DNA from: Sapria himalayana
Lineage: Eukaryota > Streptophyta > Magnoliopsida > Malpighiales > Rafflesiaceae
DNA length: 64,000 bases
Assembly: GCA_029783825.1 (NCBI GenBank)
Contig: JAREIK010002991.1
Coordinates: 1,005,137-1,069,136 of the forward strand
Direction: 5' to 3'
Numbering within the stretch: position 1 is the first letter of the stretch; each line of letters opens with the position of its first letter. Shown piece by piece: positions 34,793-48,800 of this stretch. The notes beneath the pieces were generated by a model. It saw only the letters and a list, made by a program, of their open reading frames with translations. It was not told where the DNA came from and ran no database searches. The position numbers and the translations under genes are program-made.

Positions 34793-37700
34793 GCACTGCA
34801 TCTCCATTGCTGATCATCGGCTCCATCAGTCGGGCAGGCATCTGCAGGAGCTACCACAATCTCTGCTGCAAGCAAGAGCAAGGGGAGTGGGCCAGCAGCA
34901 GTGCTGTTCCTTATGCGCATCCCCATATCTCCACGAGTTATCTCATCATAGAGAACAAAAGGATTTTGCTTTCGCTGGGCAGGGGATAGCTTCGAATTAA
35001 GAGAATGTGGGTGCAGCTGAACATTGGAGCCAGCAGCAGTTTCGACCAGGAAGCGCTTGCCATTCTTAGGTGACCAGAATCGCCCAACCATCGGATACAG
35101 GCCAGCCACTATGACCGAGCGGATGATGCCCATGTCCCTTGCATTCGCATTACAGACTGCAGCATCTGGAATAAGCCCGATGTGGGTCAGCTCTCGCTGG
35201 AGCTGGCTGCGCATGCAGCCCAGCATGTTCATGGTGCTTGGAGAGAGAAAATACTGGGAACAAAACCGGGCCTCTAGCCGCTTCATCTTTGCGCTCCTCC
35301 AGCAATCAAAAGCAGCTACGACCGCGAGACTGTCGCTGAGCCCCCCATACAAGGAGGCAAGCTCGACCCTAGCGGCAGTGGCCTTCTTCTTTTCATCGGG
35401 CAACATAGGGAGGGTGAATGGATCCCTGTAGTCGCTGGCACAGGCAAACGTCAGGGCTGGGTCGAGACAGTTCATCAAGATGGCAAAGAAGAGCATTTTG
35501 CTTGTTAGCGGATGGACTGGGAGGGAGCCTAGCGTCTGCCCCAGCTCGGTCAGGTTTTCATCCGCTGTTAGGGCCCCAATATCTTGGAGAACGTGAATTG
35601 CATTTCGCACGGCTTCTCCAACTGGCGGGTCCAATGTTCTCTGCAGATAATCATCTATTACGCAGCTAGGGTCGATCAACTTCGCCTGGCAGGTGGCAAC
35701 AGCAAAAGTAATTAAAGTTCAGAGTTTTCTATTCTAAAGGCCAACACCATGGGAGTTAAAAACTCGCGATACATGATAAAGATACAATGAGGCAAAATGT
35801 TTTATATGAAAACTAATATGTATCATACTTTATATCGTACCCTATAACTAAGAAGCACGGACACGGGGATACGACACGGCAGGATACGGGGACACGGCAA
35901 ATTCTAAAAAACTAGGATACGGCTAGGATACGGCATGATAAAAAAATAAAAATAAAAATTATTAATTATAAATATTAAGTATTTTATAAAATTTATTAAA
36001 TTAAATTAAATTAAATTATTTTATTATATAAAATAAATATATATTATTTATTTTATAAAATAAAAATATTTTATTTTATTTTATAAGATACTATATATAA
36101 TTATTTTATTTTATAAAATAATATTTTATAATTATATTATATAAAAATATATATTTTTTATTTTATTTTATAAAATATTTTAATTTATAAAAATATTTTA
36201 TTTTATGCCCCTGCATCTCCGCTCAAGCACGCCCGCCCCTGCCTCTCCCCTCAAGCACGCCCGCCCCTGCCTCTCCCCTCAATCACGCTCGCCCCTGCCT
36301 CTCCCCTCAAATCGCACCGCCCCTTCCTCTCCCCTCAAATCGCGCCCGCTCCTGTCTCTCCCTCAAATTGCACCCGCTCCCTGGCTCTCCCTCAAATCAC
36401 GCCCGCCCCCTGCCAGTGGCCAATGTCGCCCATGCTGCAATGTTGGCCACCCGACGTCATCGGACGTCGAGCACTATAGATGTGGATACGGCTGCCGACG
36501 CAACTATCCGATACGCCACGTGGCGTATCGGACACGTATCCGTGTCGTGTCCACGTGTCCAAGTATCTGACACGTGGACACGGCTGTAGGGAGCCGTGTC
36601 CGTGCTTCCTTGCCCTATAATACATCTTATGATACATGATATAATATATGATCATACTTATTTGAGATGCAAGACAAACTGAGACGCAAGAAACATCGAG
36701 AATAACTAAGATGCAAGACACATTGAGACACAATAAATATCTTTTAGGACCTTGAAACGCAAGACACAATGAAGGCACAATTTTTTTTTATGATGCGCAC
36801 TCTACCTAATATGTGTGTGTGTGTGTGTGTGATATTTTTAATAGTTATTTTTTATTATTTTTATCTATTAATAAAATACAATCAGGTAAAAAATATCAAC
36901 TATAAAAATAAAATATTATTAATATTTTTTATCATCATAAACATTCGGAATTCCAAAATAAAATAATAAAATTTCGACAATCAAATATGCAAAATTTTAA
37001 CATATTAAATATATTATTTATAATTTTTGAGGGGAAGAAAAATGAGTCTTGGATATAATATGATTCATCGTAAGGGACTATAGAAATAATTGATTAATAG
37101 GAAGACTAAGAGAATGATTAATTTGCGGGGAGAATTTCGAGAATAATATATTTTGTGAAAATAAAAGTGTCTGAGAGAAGTTGAAGCAAGACGAGGCGAT
37201 GTGCTTTTGCCTAAACCAATTGGAACTTAGGTATTAAGCACGCCTGAGAGTGACACGCGCACTTTTAATAACTATGTGATCACAATATTATGATACAACG
37301 ATACATGCATAATTATTTCTATAATTTAAAATAATTAAATTAAATTTTGATTGTTTAAAGAATTTATTATATTATCTATTAAGGCATGCTAAAAAATTAA
37401 AGATTAATTACAAAAAAGAAAATTAATCAAAATTAATATTATACGAAAAATAATATTATGCTAAAAAATTTATTATATTATCATGGCCCGGTACGGTAAT
37501 TTCCCGTGCCCAGGCTCGTGTCGTGCCCGACCACGGCACTATCATGTCGTGCCTGGCCCGGCACGGTACCGTGCCGAAATTATTTTTTTTTTAAAATTAG
37601 GGTTACAGGAGTGCCGAAATCCTAATTTTTTTTAAAATTAGGGTTACTGGAGTGCCGAAATCCTAATTTTTTTAAAATTAGGGTTTCGGGCCAGGCCGAT

Positions 37701-39413
37701 TCCTATTTTTTTTAAAAAATTAGAGTTTTGGGCGCGCCCAATTCCTAATTTTTTTTTAAAATTAGGGTTTCGGGCATGCCAACCCCTAATTTTTTTTTAA
37801 ATTTATAGTTCGGCCCGACCTAGGCCGAACCCGGTGAAACGTGCCGCAGGCCCAGTGTCGGGCTGAGCCACACAAAACTGTGCTGGGCCAGCACGGTTAC
37901 TATACCGTGCCGTGCCTGGCCCAGCACGAAAGCACAGCCGGGCCTGAAAAAAATGGGCCGGGCCAGCCCGACACATTCCGTTTGACACTTCTACTTTCAA
38001 TAGATATGCTTAAACATACATATTTATTTTATAATAATAATTTTTCACGAGATATAAAAAATTATGATGCACGACGAACTTTTGGAGCCAACAAAGAATC
38101 ATGACCAAAAATTCAACGGACAGCATCAGATTAAAAATCCAGATACCTGAAGGCAGAGCTCCTCGATCGGCATCCTCTTGATTTCAGGAATTTGAAAATC
38201 TGGAAAAGAAGCTGCCCTGAGCTTCGAATAGAGATGATAGCATATTCCAGGCTGGCATCGGCCGGAGCGCCCTTCCCTCTGCTTGGCGCTCGCCTTGGAA
38301 CACCAGCAAGATTGAAAAGTCGATATATTATTGTACGGATCATAGCTTTTTTCTTTGATCCGGCCGCTATCTATCACAAACACGACATCGTCGATGGTGA
38401 TGGCGCTCTCGGCAATATTAGTTGAGAGAATGATTTTGCGGCAGCCAGGCGGGGGCCTCTTGAAAACCTTGTTCTGCTCGAAGGACGGAATCATGGAGTG
38501 GAGAGAGATTACCATGAACTTGGACGCGGCCCTGAAGAAAGGGTTTTCCAGCAATCGCTCGCGGATTCGGTTTATGTCGTCCCAGCCTGGGAGGAACACG
38601 AGGATCGCGCCGTTTTTGGAATCCAAGCAAATTTTCTTCAGCAGCTTTTCTATCAGAACGCTGTCGATCAGATCAGGATTAATGGCTGCCAGATACTCAT
38701 CGAGCAGCAGCTGTCGTTCCACGGATTCAAGATCGAAGCTTTCGCCATGCCTCCTGAGTACTTCAGCAGCTTCTTGCTGGGATCGCTCTGCAGCCCACTC
38801 AGCTGCCGTCTTTCCGGCCTTGTCCTTGGCATGGCGGTCTGCGCCGAGGGACAGGAGCATGGCAACGTCGCCCACTCTTCCCTTGGCAGCAAACACCATT
38901 AATGGAGTTAACCCGGTGGGAAAATGCTGGTAGTTGTATGTGTCTGGAGTTGCTCCAGAAGACAGCAGCAAATCAACAAGTGGGTCAAAATCATCCTTCT
39001 TCCAGGCCAAATCAATTGCCCTGCCTACAGAAGATCTGTCTTCATCAGTTGATTCGTGCGCCTGATTCGGTACGCCTCCTCCGAGAGCTGAATCCAGATG
39101 ATTACTGCCTTCCAGTTTAAGTATGGAAAGCACATCCTCCAGATAGAATGTTTTTACCTGAAAAATGCCAATGAATTGAACGTGAGGCTGAATCCCACAG
39201 ACAAGCAAACGTAAGAGATGGCTCTGAAATCAGATTTACAGGGTAAGTGAAGCCAGGAACACAGATAATTGGGCATCCTCCAAAATATTGTGAGAATCGT
39301 TCAGCATCAAGAGTGGCACTCATCAATATCTGTTCAGATCATAATTCATAACCAAGACCAAAAAAAGAAACATTACACACACACACACATATATATACAC
39401 ACACACATATACA

Positions 39414-39448
<35 letters not shown>

Positions 39449-39570
39449 GTATGTGTGTATATATATATATATGTATGTATCATAGATCATATATATATAT
39501 ATGTATCATAGATCATATATATATATAGTATGTATGTATGTATCATAGATAATATATATATATATAAATA

Positions 39571-39605
<35 letters not shown>

Positions 39606-39610
39606 CATAG

Positions 39611-39654
<44 letters not shown>

Positions 39655-39701
39655 ATAGATAATATATATATATAAATATGTGTGTGTGTGTATCATAGAT
39701 C

Positions 39702-39739
<38 letters not shown>

Positions 39740-39746
39740 ATCATAG

Positions 39747-39791
<45 letters not shown>

Positions 39792-39796
39792 GTATC

Positions 39797-39827
<31 letters not shown>

Positions 39828-42800
39828 ATATATCATATATATATATATATGTATGTATGTATGTATCATATATCATATATATATATATATATGTATGTAT
39901 GTATGTATCATATATCATATATATATATGTAGGTATGTATGTATCATATATCATATATATATATATATATGTATGTATATATGTATCATAGATCATATAT
40001 ATATCACTATTTAGAGAATAAAATATGATGAATAATTTTTTGATCATAAAAGAATATGAAAAAACTCACCAAACGAATTTCAGGGAAGGAAGGAAGGATA
40101 TCTCTACGAGCATAATTTGACAAAGCCAAAGAAAAGGCAAATGTTAGATAAGGAAAACATGAGAGAATCAGATCAAAGCCTCGCTCTTCACTTGGTAAAG
40201 ATCTTTTCTTTAGTAAAAATCTTACAAAAAAAAAGCCATGCCCAGTGATCTAGCTTCTCGTTAAGGCGGGTTCTGGGAGAAGTTAATATCTCGACAGCCC
40301 TGATCATAAAAATCGGAGAAGGTGGGCCTGATGAGTCTCAAGCCCGAGGCCTTCCACCCGCAGACGAAACAATTACCATCACACAAAGGCACGACCTTTA
40401 GTAACAAACTCATAGTGATTAAAAGCATCATGTTTTTTTTTTGAGAGATAGTTAATTAGAAAATTAAAATCGTGCGTATAAAATACCTAATTATTGCGAG
40501 CATGAAATCTGAAAATCGATCTCTTTCATGAATTTCATCCTGCCAAGTAAAGATTACAACATTGGTGGACCAACAAGACCCAATAAAGACTAATTATAGA
40601 AAAGTTTAAAAAAATATGTTTTGTCCCGGTTGGGGTATAAATCTTTTTGTTTATGTGATGGTTTTTCTTTTTGTTTTGAATGGAAGCACGTGGCGTGTAT
40701 AGGCTGCGCCAATATTAGGTATTTTCTTTTGGAATATGAAAAATATATTTTCTCCTCTCCCTCTTGCAGATTTTGTTTCATCTAAGTCACAATTTTTTCT
40801 CCTGTCATGACTTTTTCCTTCTTCGATCACACTTATATAGTCGAGACTTTTGCAAAAACTCAGAACTTAGTTCATTACAGCCTAAAAAGCACAGACACGG
40901 ACACGGACACGAGGATACGACACGGCAGGATACGGGGACACAATAAATTTTAAAAAACTAGGATACGGATACGACTAGGATACAGCATGATAAAAAAAAA
41001 TAAAAATAAAAAATATTAATTATAAATATTATGTATTTTATAAAATTTATTAAATTAAATTAAATTAAAATATTTTATTATATAAAATAAATATATATTA
41101 TTTATTTTATAAAATAAAAATATTTTATTTTATTTTATAAAAATATTTTATTTTATGCCACATCCCCACACAAATACGCCCACCCATGTCTCTCCCCTCA
41201 ATTCGCACCGCCCCTCCCTCTCCCCTCAATTCGTGCCGCCCCTTACTCTCCCCTCAAATCGCGCCCGCTCCTTCCTCTCCCTCAAATCGCATCTGCTCCC
41301 TGCCTCACCCTCAAATCACGCCCGCCCACTGCCAGTGGCCAACGTCACCCATGCAGCAACGTTGGCCACCCGACGTCGTCGGACGTCGGCCACTATAGGC
41401 ATGGATACGGCTGCCGTCTGCCGATGCAACCATCCGATACGCCACGTGGCATATCGGATACAAATTATTGCAATGATACGCCACATGTCATATCGGACAC
41501 GTATCCGTGCCGTGTCCGCGTGTCCGACACGCGGACACGGCTGTAGGGCGCCGTGTCCGTGCTTCCTTGATCACATCAATATTCAACCTCCACATTACAG
41601 ACAATGACATCAAGTTAACACTTGTTCCCAAATTGCATGTCTTCCAAAAAATGTGCTCCCCATTAGCGCACTAAATTATATGTACGTCACAATTTTGTCA
41701 ATCACGGCTTCATTTTCTACTTCAATCTCTCATTTGAATTTCTCTTCTATCTCATTACTTTTATATAATATAACCATATTTTCATTCATTTCATCTTGTT
41801 CTCTTGTACGTTATTTCTCCTCTTTGTCATCGTGAATAGCATCAAAATTCTTTTCTCAAACAATGCCTTTTATGCTCCACTGTGTTGGTTGTAATTAAAA
41901 CTCGATGCTCCTTACATTTTGCATCCTGCTAAAATTACTTTCAAAATTTTTTTTGATATCATCTCACATTATACTGTATATTTTAATAACTTTGATATGA
42001 TAAATTTTCATAATTTATCACATTCAAATGGTAACGTATAGCAGCATTACTATTGAGTCTAAACAAGTACCCTCTATTCTGTATAATATTAACTTCGTGC
42101 ACTTGATAAATTAGGCCAAAATTAGCCACTTCTAACTATTATAAAATAATAATTTCTCTCACACAATACCTTTTGTCATATTGGGTTCCAAATGTATTGA
42201 AAAACACATTAAATTTTGTCTTCGTCACTATTAGTCTATCATTTTTTGTCATTTGGTGTTTTGTCATGTGATTCCTTCTAAATTGCTCTTTCATTCGGAG
42301 TATGTTAGTTTCTCTTTGTTAAGACTTCAGATAAAAAATGAGCCATGAAGGGTGGCTTATTCATGATTAATCCACTTGGACTGTATGAATTGTACATATC
42401 ATCATGTAGTTCAAACCATTATATAATTTCTAAAATATTATTATTCATGATTAATCATTGAGTTTTTATCAGATATAAATAAAAATATTATTATTTTGCA
42501 TTTTAATATTCAATATAATTGTATTAATATTAATTGTATTTATAAAACATTATTATTTTCCATGAATCCTTACAAGTCACTAGAATTGTTAATCTTCTGG
42601 CGACGATGTAATGGCAACAAAGGCCCATGGTAATATGGAAATGCAAAACAATTAATAAGCACGGATTGCATATAAAACCAGAAGAAATGATCAGAGGAGC
42701 AAGCGCAAGCACATTACCACAATAATGTGAGTTAATTTAGAAATCTCTCCCTTGTAATGATTTTTTGGAGAAGCCCCATTTAATCTGGCTGGACTTCTCG

Positions 42801-45800
42801 AAACCAACGCTCTCAGGAGAATCCCATTTGTGCAGAACACGACTGAGGAATGCTGACCACCTTTACTTTCCAAGCGAATCTAGCACTCCGATAACAAAAA
42901 TGTTCAGCACAAAAAAGTTAAGATGCAGCAAAAGTTAAATAAAAATAGCACATTGAATAAAAAAAATTTAGAAATTCTCAAAAAATAAGTGTTAGATATC
43001 ATCGGATTGTATTCTACGAAACTACAAGACCATGTTTATAAACAATAAAGTATGGAGGACCACTATCACACGTGGAACATAAAATATTGATTTATTTGAT
43101 TTTGTAAGGATTCTTTTGTTTATATCATGCAATATCGATGCTGACCTCAAGTAATTGAGATAAAACTTGGTTGATGATGATGATGATAATTATACAATGA
43201 CAATAACACTATAATTTCAGTAATAATTTTGGTTTCATGCACAATTCCATTTTTAAGAACAACACTGAGATTATTTTGAGATATAGGGTATGCTAGTTAT
43301 ATAGTTTTAAAAAGCGCAAGGTGCACCAAGGCGCAAAGGTTTTTTTTGGAGCCTTGAGGCGCAAGACGCACATAAGGAGTGGGCTTTTGTGAAGTGAAAT
43401 GTGATTTTAGATGCACATAAATTTTTATTAAATATGATTCTATTGATAAAAAAATAAATATTCCTAATATTTAAATAAATTTTGATGAAAAAAATAAATA
43501 ATATCAAAGTTGTAGACCATACAGATCGACGATATAAAGTGATAGTGCAGATGATGTGAAGTAGATTAACAACCAAAAACATGATGACCTAACAGGAAAT
43601 ACTCAAATATGACAAAAAAAACACACTGGTTCAATTGAAATACTCTGATTGAGATGTGATGTTGGGTACAAATTAAGTAGATGATGGCAAATTCGCCACC
43701 CCCATTGCAACAATAGCAACAATGGTAAATCAGAAAATGGGTCTTCGGTCAGAAGAAAGAGAAAATAAGTTTTTGTTACAATAAAAGAATTGCACCCATT
43801 GGTGTGTTTTTTGGTGTTTATAATGCAAAGTTTATGCATGAGAGCATAATTCGCTTCACATGACTATACATGAAACAAGGATTACATAAAAAATAAAAAG
43901 AAATGGAGCATTCCCACATTATATACAACCCCTAGTCCCTAGGGCTAGTGAAATAATATCATGTGCACTTAACATTGGAAAAAAAATAAAAACATTGAGA
44001 GGATCTCAATGTTTCTATAAAGATATAGGTAGAGGTGTCAAATGGGCCGGCACGGGACAGCCCAGCACGGCCCGCAGGCACGGCGGGCCGTGCCATGCCT
44101 CACCTAGCCCGCTCGGGCATTCCTGTCCGAGTGGTTCGGGATACGGGGACCGCGGGTCAGGTCGAATCAGACCCAACCCGCGGTCTTTTTTTGCGGGAGG
44201 GGGTTCATGGGGTCGGGCTCACGGGACACCCGGCACGGGATAAACCCGTGCCGGTTTGCCGTGCCGCAAGTCGAACCATGCCGGGCCGGGCACGGCACGA
44301 GCCCGGGCACGGAATTTTTCCGTGCCGTGCCCGGCACGAGCCTCAAACCTGAGACCTGTCAGCCTTTGACGAACAAATTTGTAATCATACTAAAGTACTT
44401 GTCATCACACTAAGACATAACCTCATATATATATATATATGTAACACAAATACTTCCCAAGTGATCATTCATCATAACAAGATATATTTTAATTAATTAA
44501 AAATATAAGCATTTATGTGAGAAATAAACTTTCATGTACACCTTGAGACACTCTCAAGGGATACATAATTATCATGATTCTTCTTTCTAATCAATTAAAG
44601 ATTAAATTTGGTATATTTTAATTACAAATGAAAAAAAAAAGTAATTTCCTCATTAATTTGGTATATGTAATATCAAGTAGTTTCAGTCAATCTCTTTGTG
44701 AAAGATTCAATAAAGTATCATAAAAATATCTCTAATAAAGGATTCACGTTTTTTATTTGCCCATTGATTTGAGAGTGAATAGTCAATAAAATATCCAAAT
44801 TCGACCCTATTAACTTGAATAATTGTATATAAAATCTACCTGTGAATCACTTATCTTGATCACCAACTATAAACCAAAAAATGTCCAAATACTTTATAAT
44901 ATTCTTTAGAAATAATTTTGATAGTTCCTCTTCCTCTAAAAATAAGAGAAACAAGATGAAAAAAATATATTTTTTTAAAAATTAATCACACCATAATGCT
45001 CCCAAAATTATCAATATGATGAAATCTCATAATAGAGTTCATGAAGATACTCTCTAATTACCGTCCTAGGACTTATAATGATTGTAAAAGAATCATTAGT
45101 GTCTTATGGTCTACCTTGTATTGTTGGCACTTAAAAACTTCCGCAACACTTTTCATGTGTGTGTAATAGTATCGCTCCTCCACAAGAGCAATGGTACAAA
45201 GCATACATGGATAGCCAGCCCACTTAGAAACATGACACTTCTACATAATTTCTTTTTGTAACTTCCCAAATGAGAGGATGAATAATCATTATTCCTTTGT
45301 TAATTGCAAATCAATTTCAAACCAAAATCTTGGAGTCTTTTCCTCATTTGGATACCACCTACGAAATTTAGGTATAGAGTCTTTGAACAATCCTTCTCTA
45401 ATACAAACTTTCAAGTTTCCATTAAATTGGCTAATTACCACAAATTAAGTTTTAAAAAAAAAAACTTAGTATCCTCAATTTAATCGAGCAAGTCAACAAT
45501 CAAAAGAATTAAATATTTATTTTTCATTACCAATTTATTGAGTATCCAAAAATCAATATACAACAATAATAATCCATCATGTTTTTTGAAATAAAATAGG
45601 AGTACCAGTTTGAAGAGAGAATATATTAGTATAATTCAATTCTTTGAGTTATTTTCTTAGCTCTTTGAGTTCTATAAGAGTCATTCAATAAGATGTATTA
45701 GCCATTGAAGAAATATTTATCATTAATTCAATATGATGATCCACATCTCTCTTTCAGAATAACTTCTTTAGCAACTCAATTGCATAACATCTCGAAATGA

Positions 45801-48800
45801 TTAAGAAGTTCCAACACTTTTATGGATATTTCGCTAATATCCAAAAAATTATAGTAAATTTTTAGGATCATCAAATAAGTTATTTCATTTTCTCTCATCC
45901 ATTTTGATAATTACATTATTGACAACATTTTTTGCAATTTGTTTAGTACTTTGTGTTATTTAAACAATATATTGATAAAAAAGATTTAGGATGCATGTAT
46001 AATAGGTAAATAAAAATAAAAGTGCATTTATCTAATCTAGAAAATTCAACCCAAGTATCACGTCAATCATCCAAGAAAATTACTTCAATTATTTCTTTTC
46101 TTTTACAATCTTTCAATTGGACCTCCACATTATATATAACTTTAATTATTAAAATTTTATTAGAATTTATCATTTTGGATGAATCATTATCTTTGCTTAT
46201 TTTGAGATTTAATTTCTACGCAATTTTTTCAAAAAATAAAAATATCTAACAAATCTGTATCTAAAGGTGTCAAAAGGGTTGGGCCGGTCAAGCCCAGCCC
46301 AAGGCACGACACAGGAATAACATGTGGCTGTGCCCGTGCCGAGCCTGTTCACGACATGCCTCATGTCGTACCATGCGGAGGCCAACCAAGTCTCATGCCA
46401 GGCCAAGCACGGCCCAGTACCGAGGCCTGTGGGCACGATTTCTCAGCACGAGGCGAGAATCATCCCGACCCAGCCTGAACCAAACCAATATACCAAGGCT
46501 CGACGAATTAGATTTTTCCATCATGCCTAAAATTGGACCCACTGTCTTTTTCAACCCAAGTCTGAGTCCACCCTAACGGCTATTCCAGAAGCTTCAGCTT
46601 CTGGAATAGACCATTTTGGTCAGTTCGATGGTCGAACCAACCCAAACGATAAAAATATATATATATATAATTTAAAGCTAACCCGTTGGATTTTGCCTAA
46701 AACAGCTATGGGGCAGGATCCAATGGCCCTAGGAATTTTGCTCCTTTATTATTTATTAAAAATTTTAAAAAAACATAAAAAAACTTTTTTTAAAAAAAAA
46801 TTCATTTTATAATCTATAAGCCCCCCCCCCCCCCCCCCACCCCCCCATTTTCTAAGATTTATGTTTTTTAAAAATATAAATCATCTCATTCTCTTGCTTT
46901 TAAAGCTTGCTCCTCTCTCTCTCTCATGATTTTGACTCGGCTTTTCTGGACTCACAACTTGGCTTTGGTGTTTGAATTTATTGAGCGTGTTCTGTGGCCG
47001 GTAAGAATTCAAAAAAGCTAAAGTTTACGACTATATGCATTTTAGTTTGCTTTACGAGTATTTTATATTTTTTTTTATTAATTAACTGTTAACTTAACTA
47101 GTCTTTCTATATCTCTCTCTCTACTCTACTCTAGTCTAAAAAATTTTAAAATAATAAATAATAATTTAAATAATGAAAATAGAATTAATTTAAATTTAAA
47201 AAATAAAAATCCTATGCAAATGTCTGAGGCTGCTGAAAATTTAGTTTCTCCAGTTGTCTCGACCCAAACATCTAAAAAATAAAAAATTAGAAGAACTTCA
47301 TGTGTTTGGACTCACTTTAATATAATAAAATAAAAAAATTTTAGAAATATCAATAAATAATCAACACAATACATATATTATAAAAAAATTTTACGTTATA
47401 AGAATTCATATGAGGCTGGACACCTTAAGAAACATACTGAACTGAACACCAAAAAACATGGTACATTAGATCCTAAGCAAACCCTACTCAACGGTGAATT
47501 TTTTTAGATTGGATCCAGTTCAGTCTCAAAGTTTAAGCTCTTCATATAACACAACAAATTAGGAAGGAATAAGATGGTCAAACTGATTACCACAATGAAT
47601 CTTCTGATTAGATCTTCAAAGGATCCAAGAGTAGTCAAAATCATACAAATATTTTTTCAGCCTGCATATCATAGGATTCTTACGTCCACATCTAGGAATG
47701 ACATACTAAAATATTATAAGTTAAAAAAATAAATAATAATTAATATATTTAAAGATTAAAGTAGAGTGATGTCTGTGACGTCCGATATCTGGACTAATCA
47801 CAATAATGCAACATATGCATATCTTAACGCCCACTATGTAGAATCAAAATGAACTCCACGTTAAAAAATTTTAAAATTCTCAAAGATTCTCCATCCCGAT
47901 GATGACTCGACCATTTTTAAGTGCATGATAAAGATTTTTAGAAAATATAAAATTCAAAATAAAATTTATAGTATTACATTCGATAACGCATCTAATAATG
48001 AAATAGTGATTAAAATATTTGTTAAAAATATTAGAAATAGACATTTGGAGAAATTTTTCATGTTAGATGCAAGTGTCACGTGATTAACCTAATTATGCAT
48101 GCGGGGATAAAGATATGTACCCCTACTTTAGAAAACATAAATAACTCATTAAAATATATTCGCATGCCTCTCAGACAACATGAGTTCGGTAATTTTTATT
48201 TATTTGCGAATCTTAAGAAGAAAAAATTCCAATAAGATGTGAGATATCATTAAAATTATACATACCTGATGTTGGAATCATGTGTTGTATACAAACATGT
48301 AATATCCGACTACGTCAATAGTAAGAGTGACGAATTTATTATTGACGATACTGACAGAACAATAAGAATTTCATTTATGAAATTCTTGAAAAATTTTATG
48401 ATACAACAAATATGTATTCATCAGTTTATACTCTCACGACTTGTATTACACTAAGATACACGTGCAATATTGATAGTATGTTTAGAAAGTATCAAGATGA
48501 CTCGACACTTAACGATATGGTAGTAGAAATGAAAACCAAGTACTTAAAATTAGGGTCGACCATTCAATCTCTTTATTGTTTGGCTGCTTGCATAGACCCT
48601 ATAATTAAGATATAAGGGTTAGAAAATGTTTTGACTTACATCTCCTTGTGCATGAACCTAAAAAATCTACCTAAAGATTCATTCACGAAAAATTAACTCA
48701 ACTTTTTACATACTACGATATTAGATATGATGATAATAGTAGTGAAGCTCTGAGTACGGATATGGATACCATATTCAACGACAATGACTTTTCTATTCAG

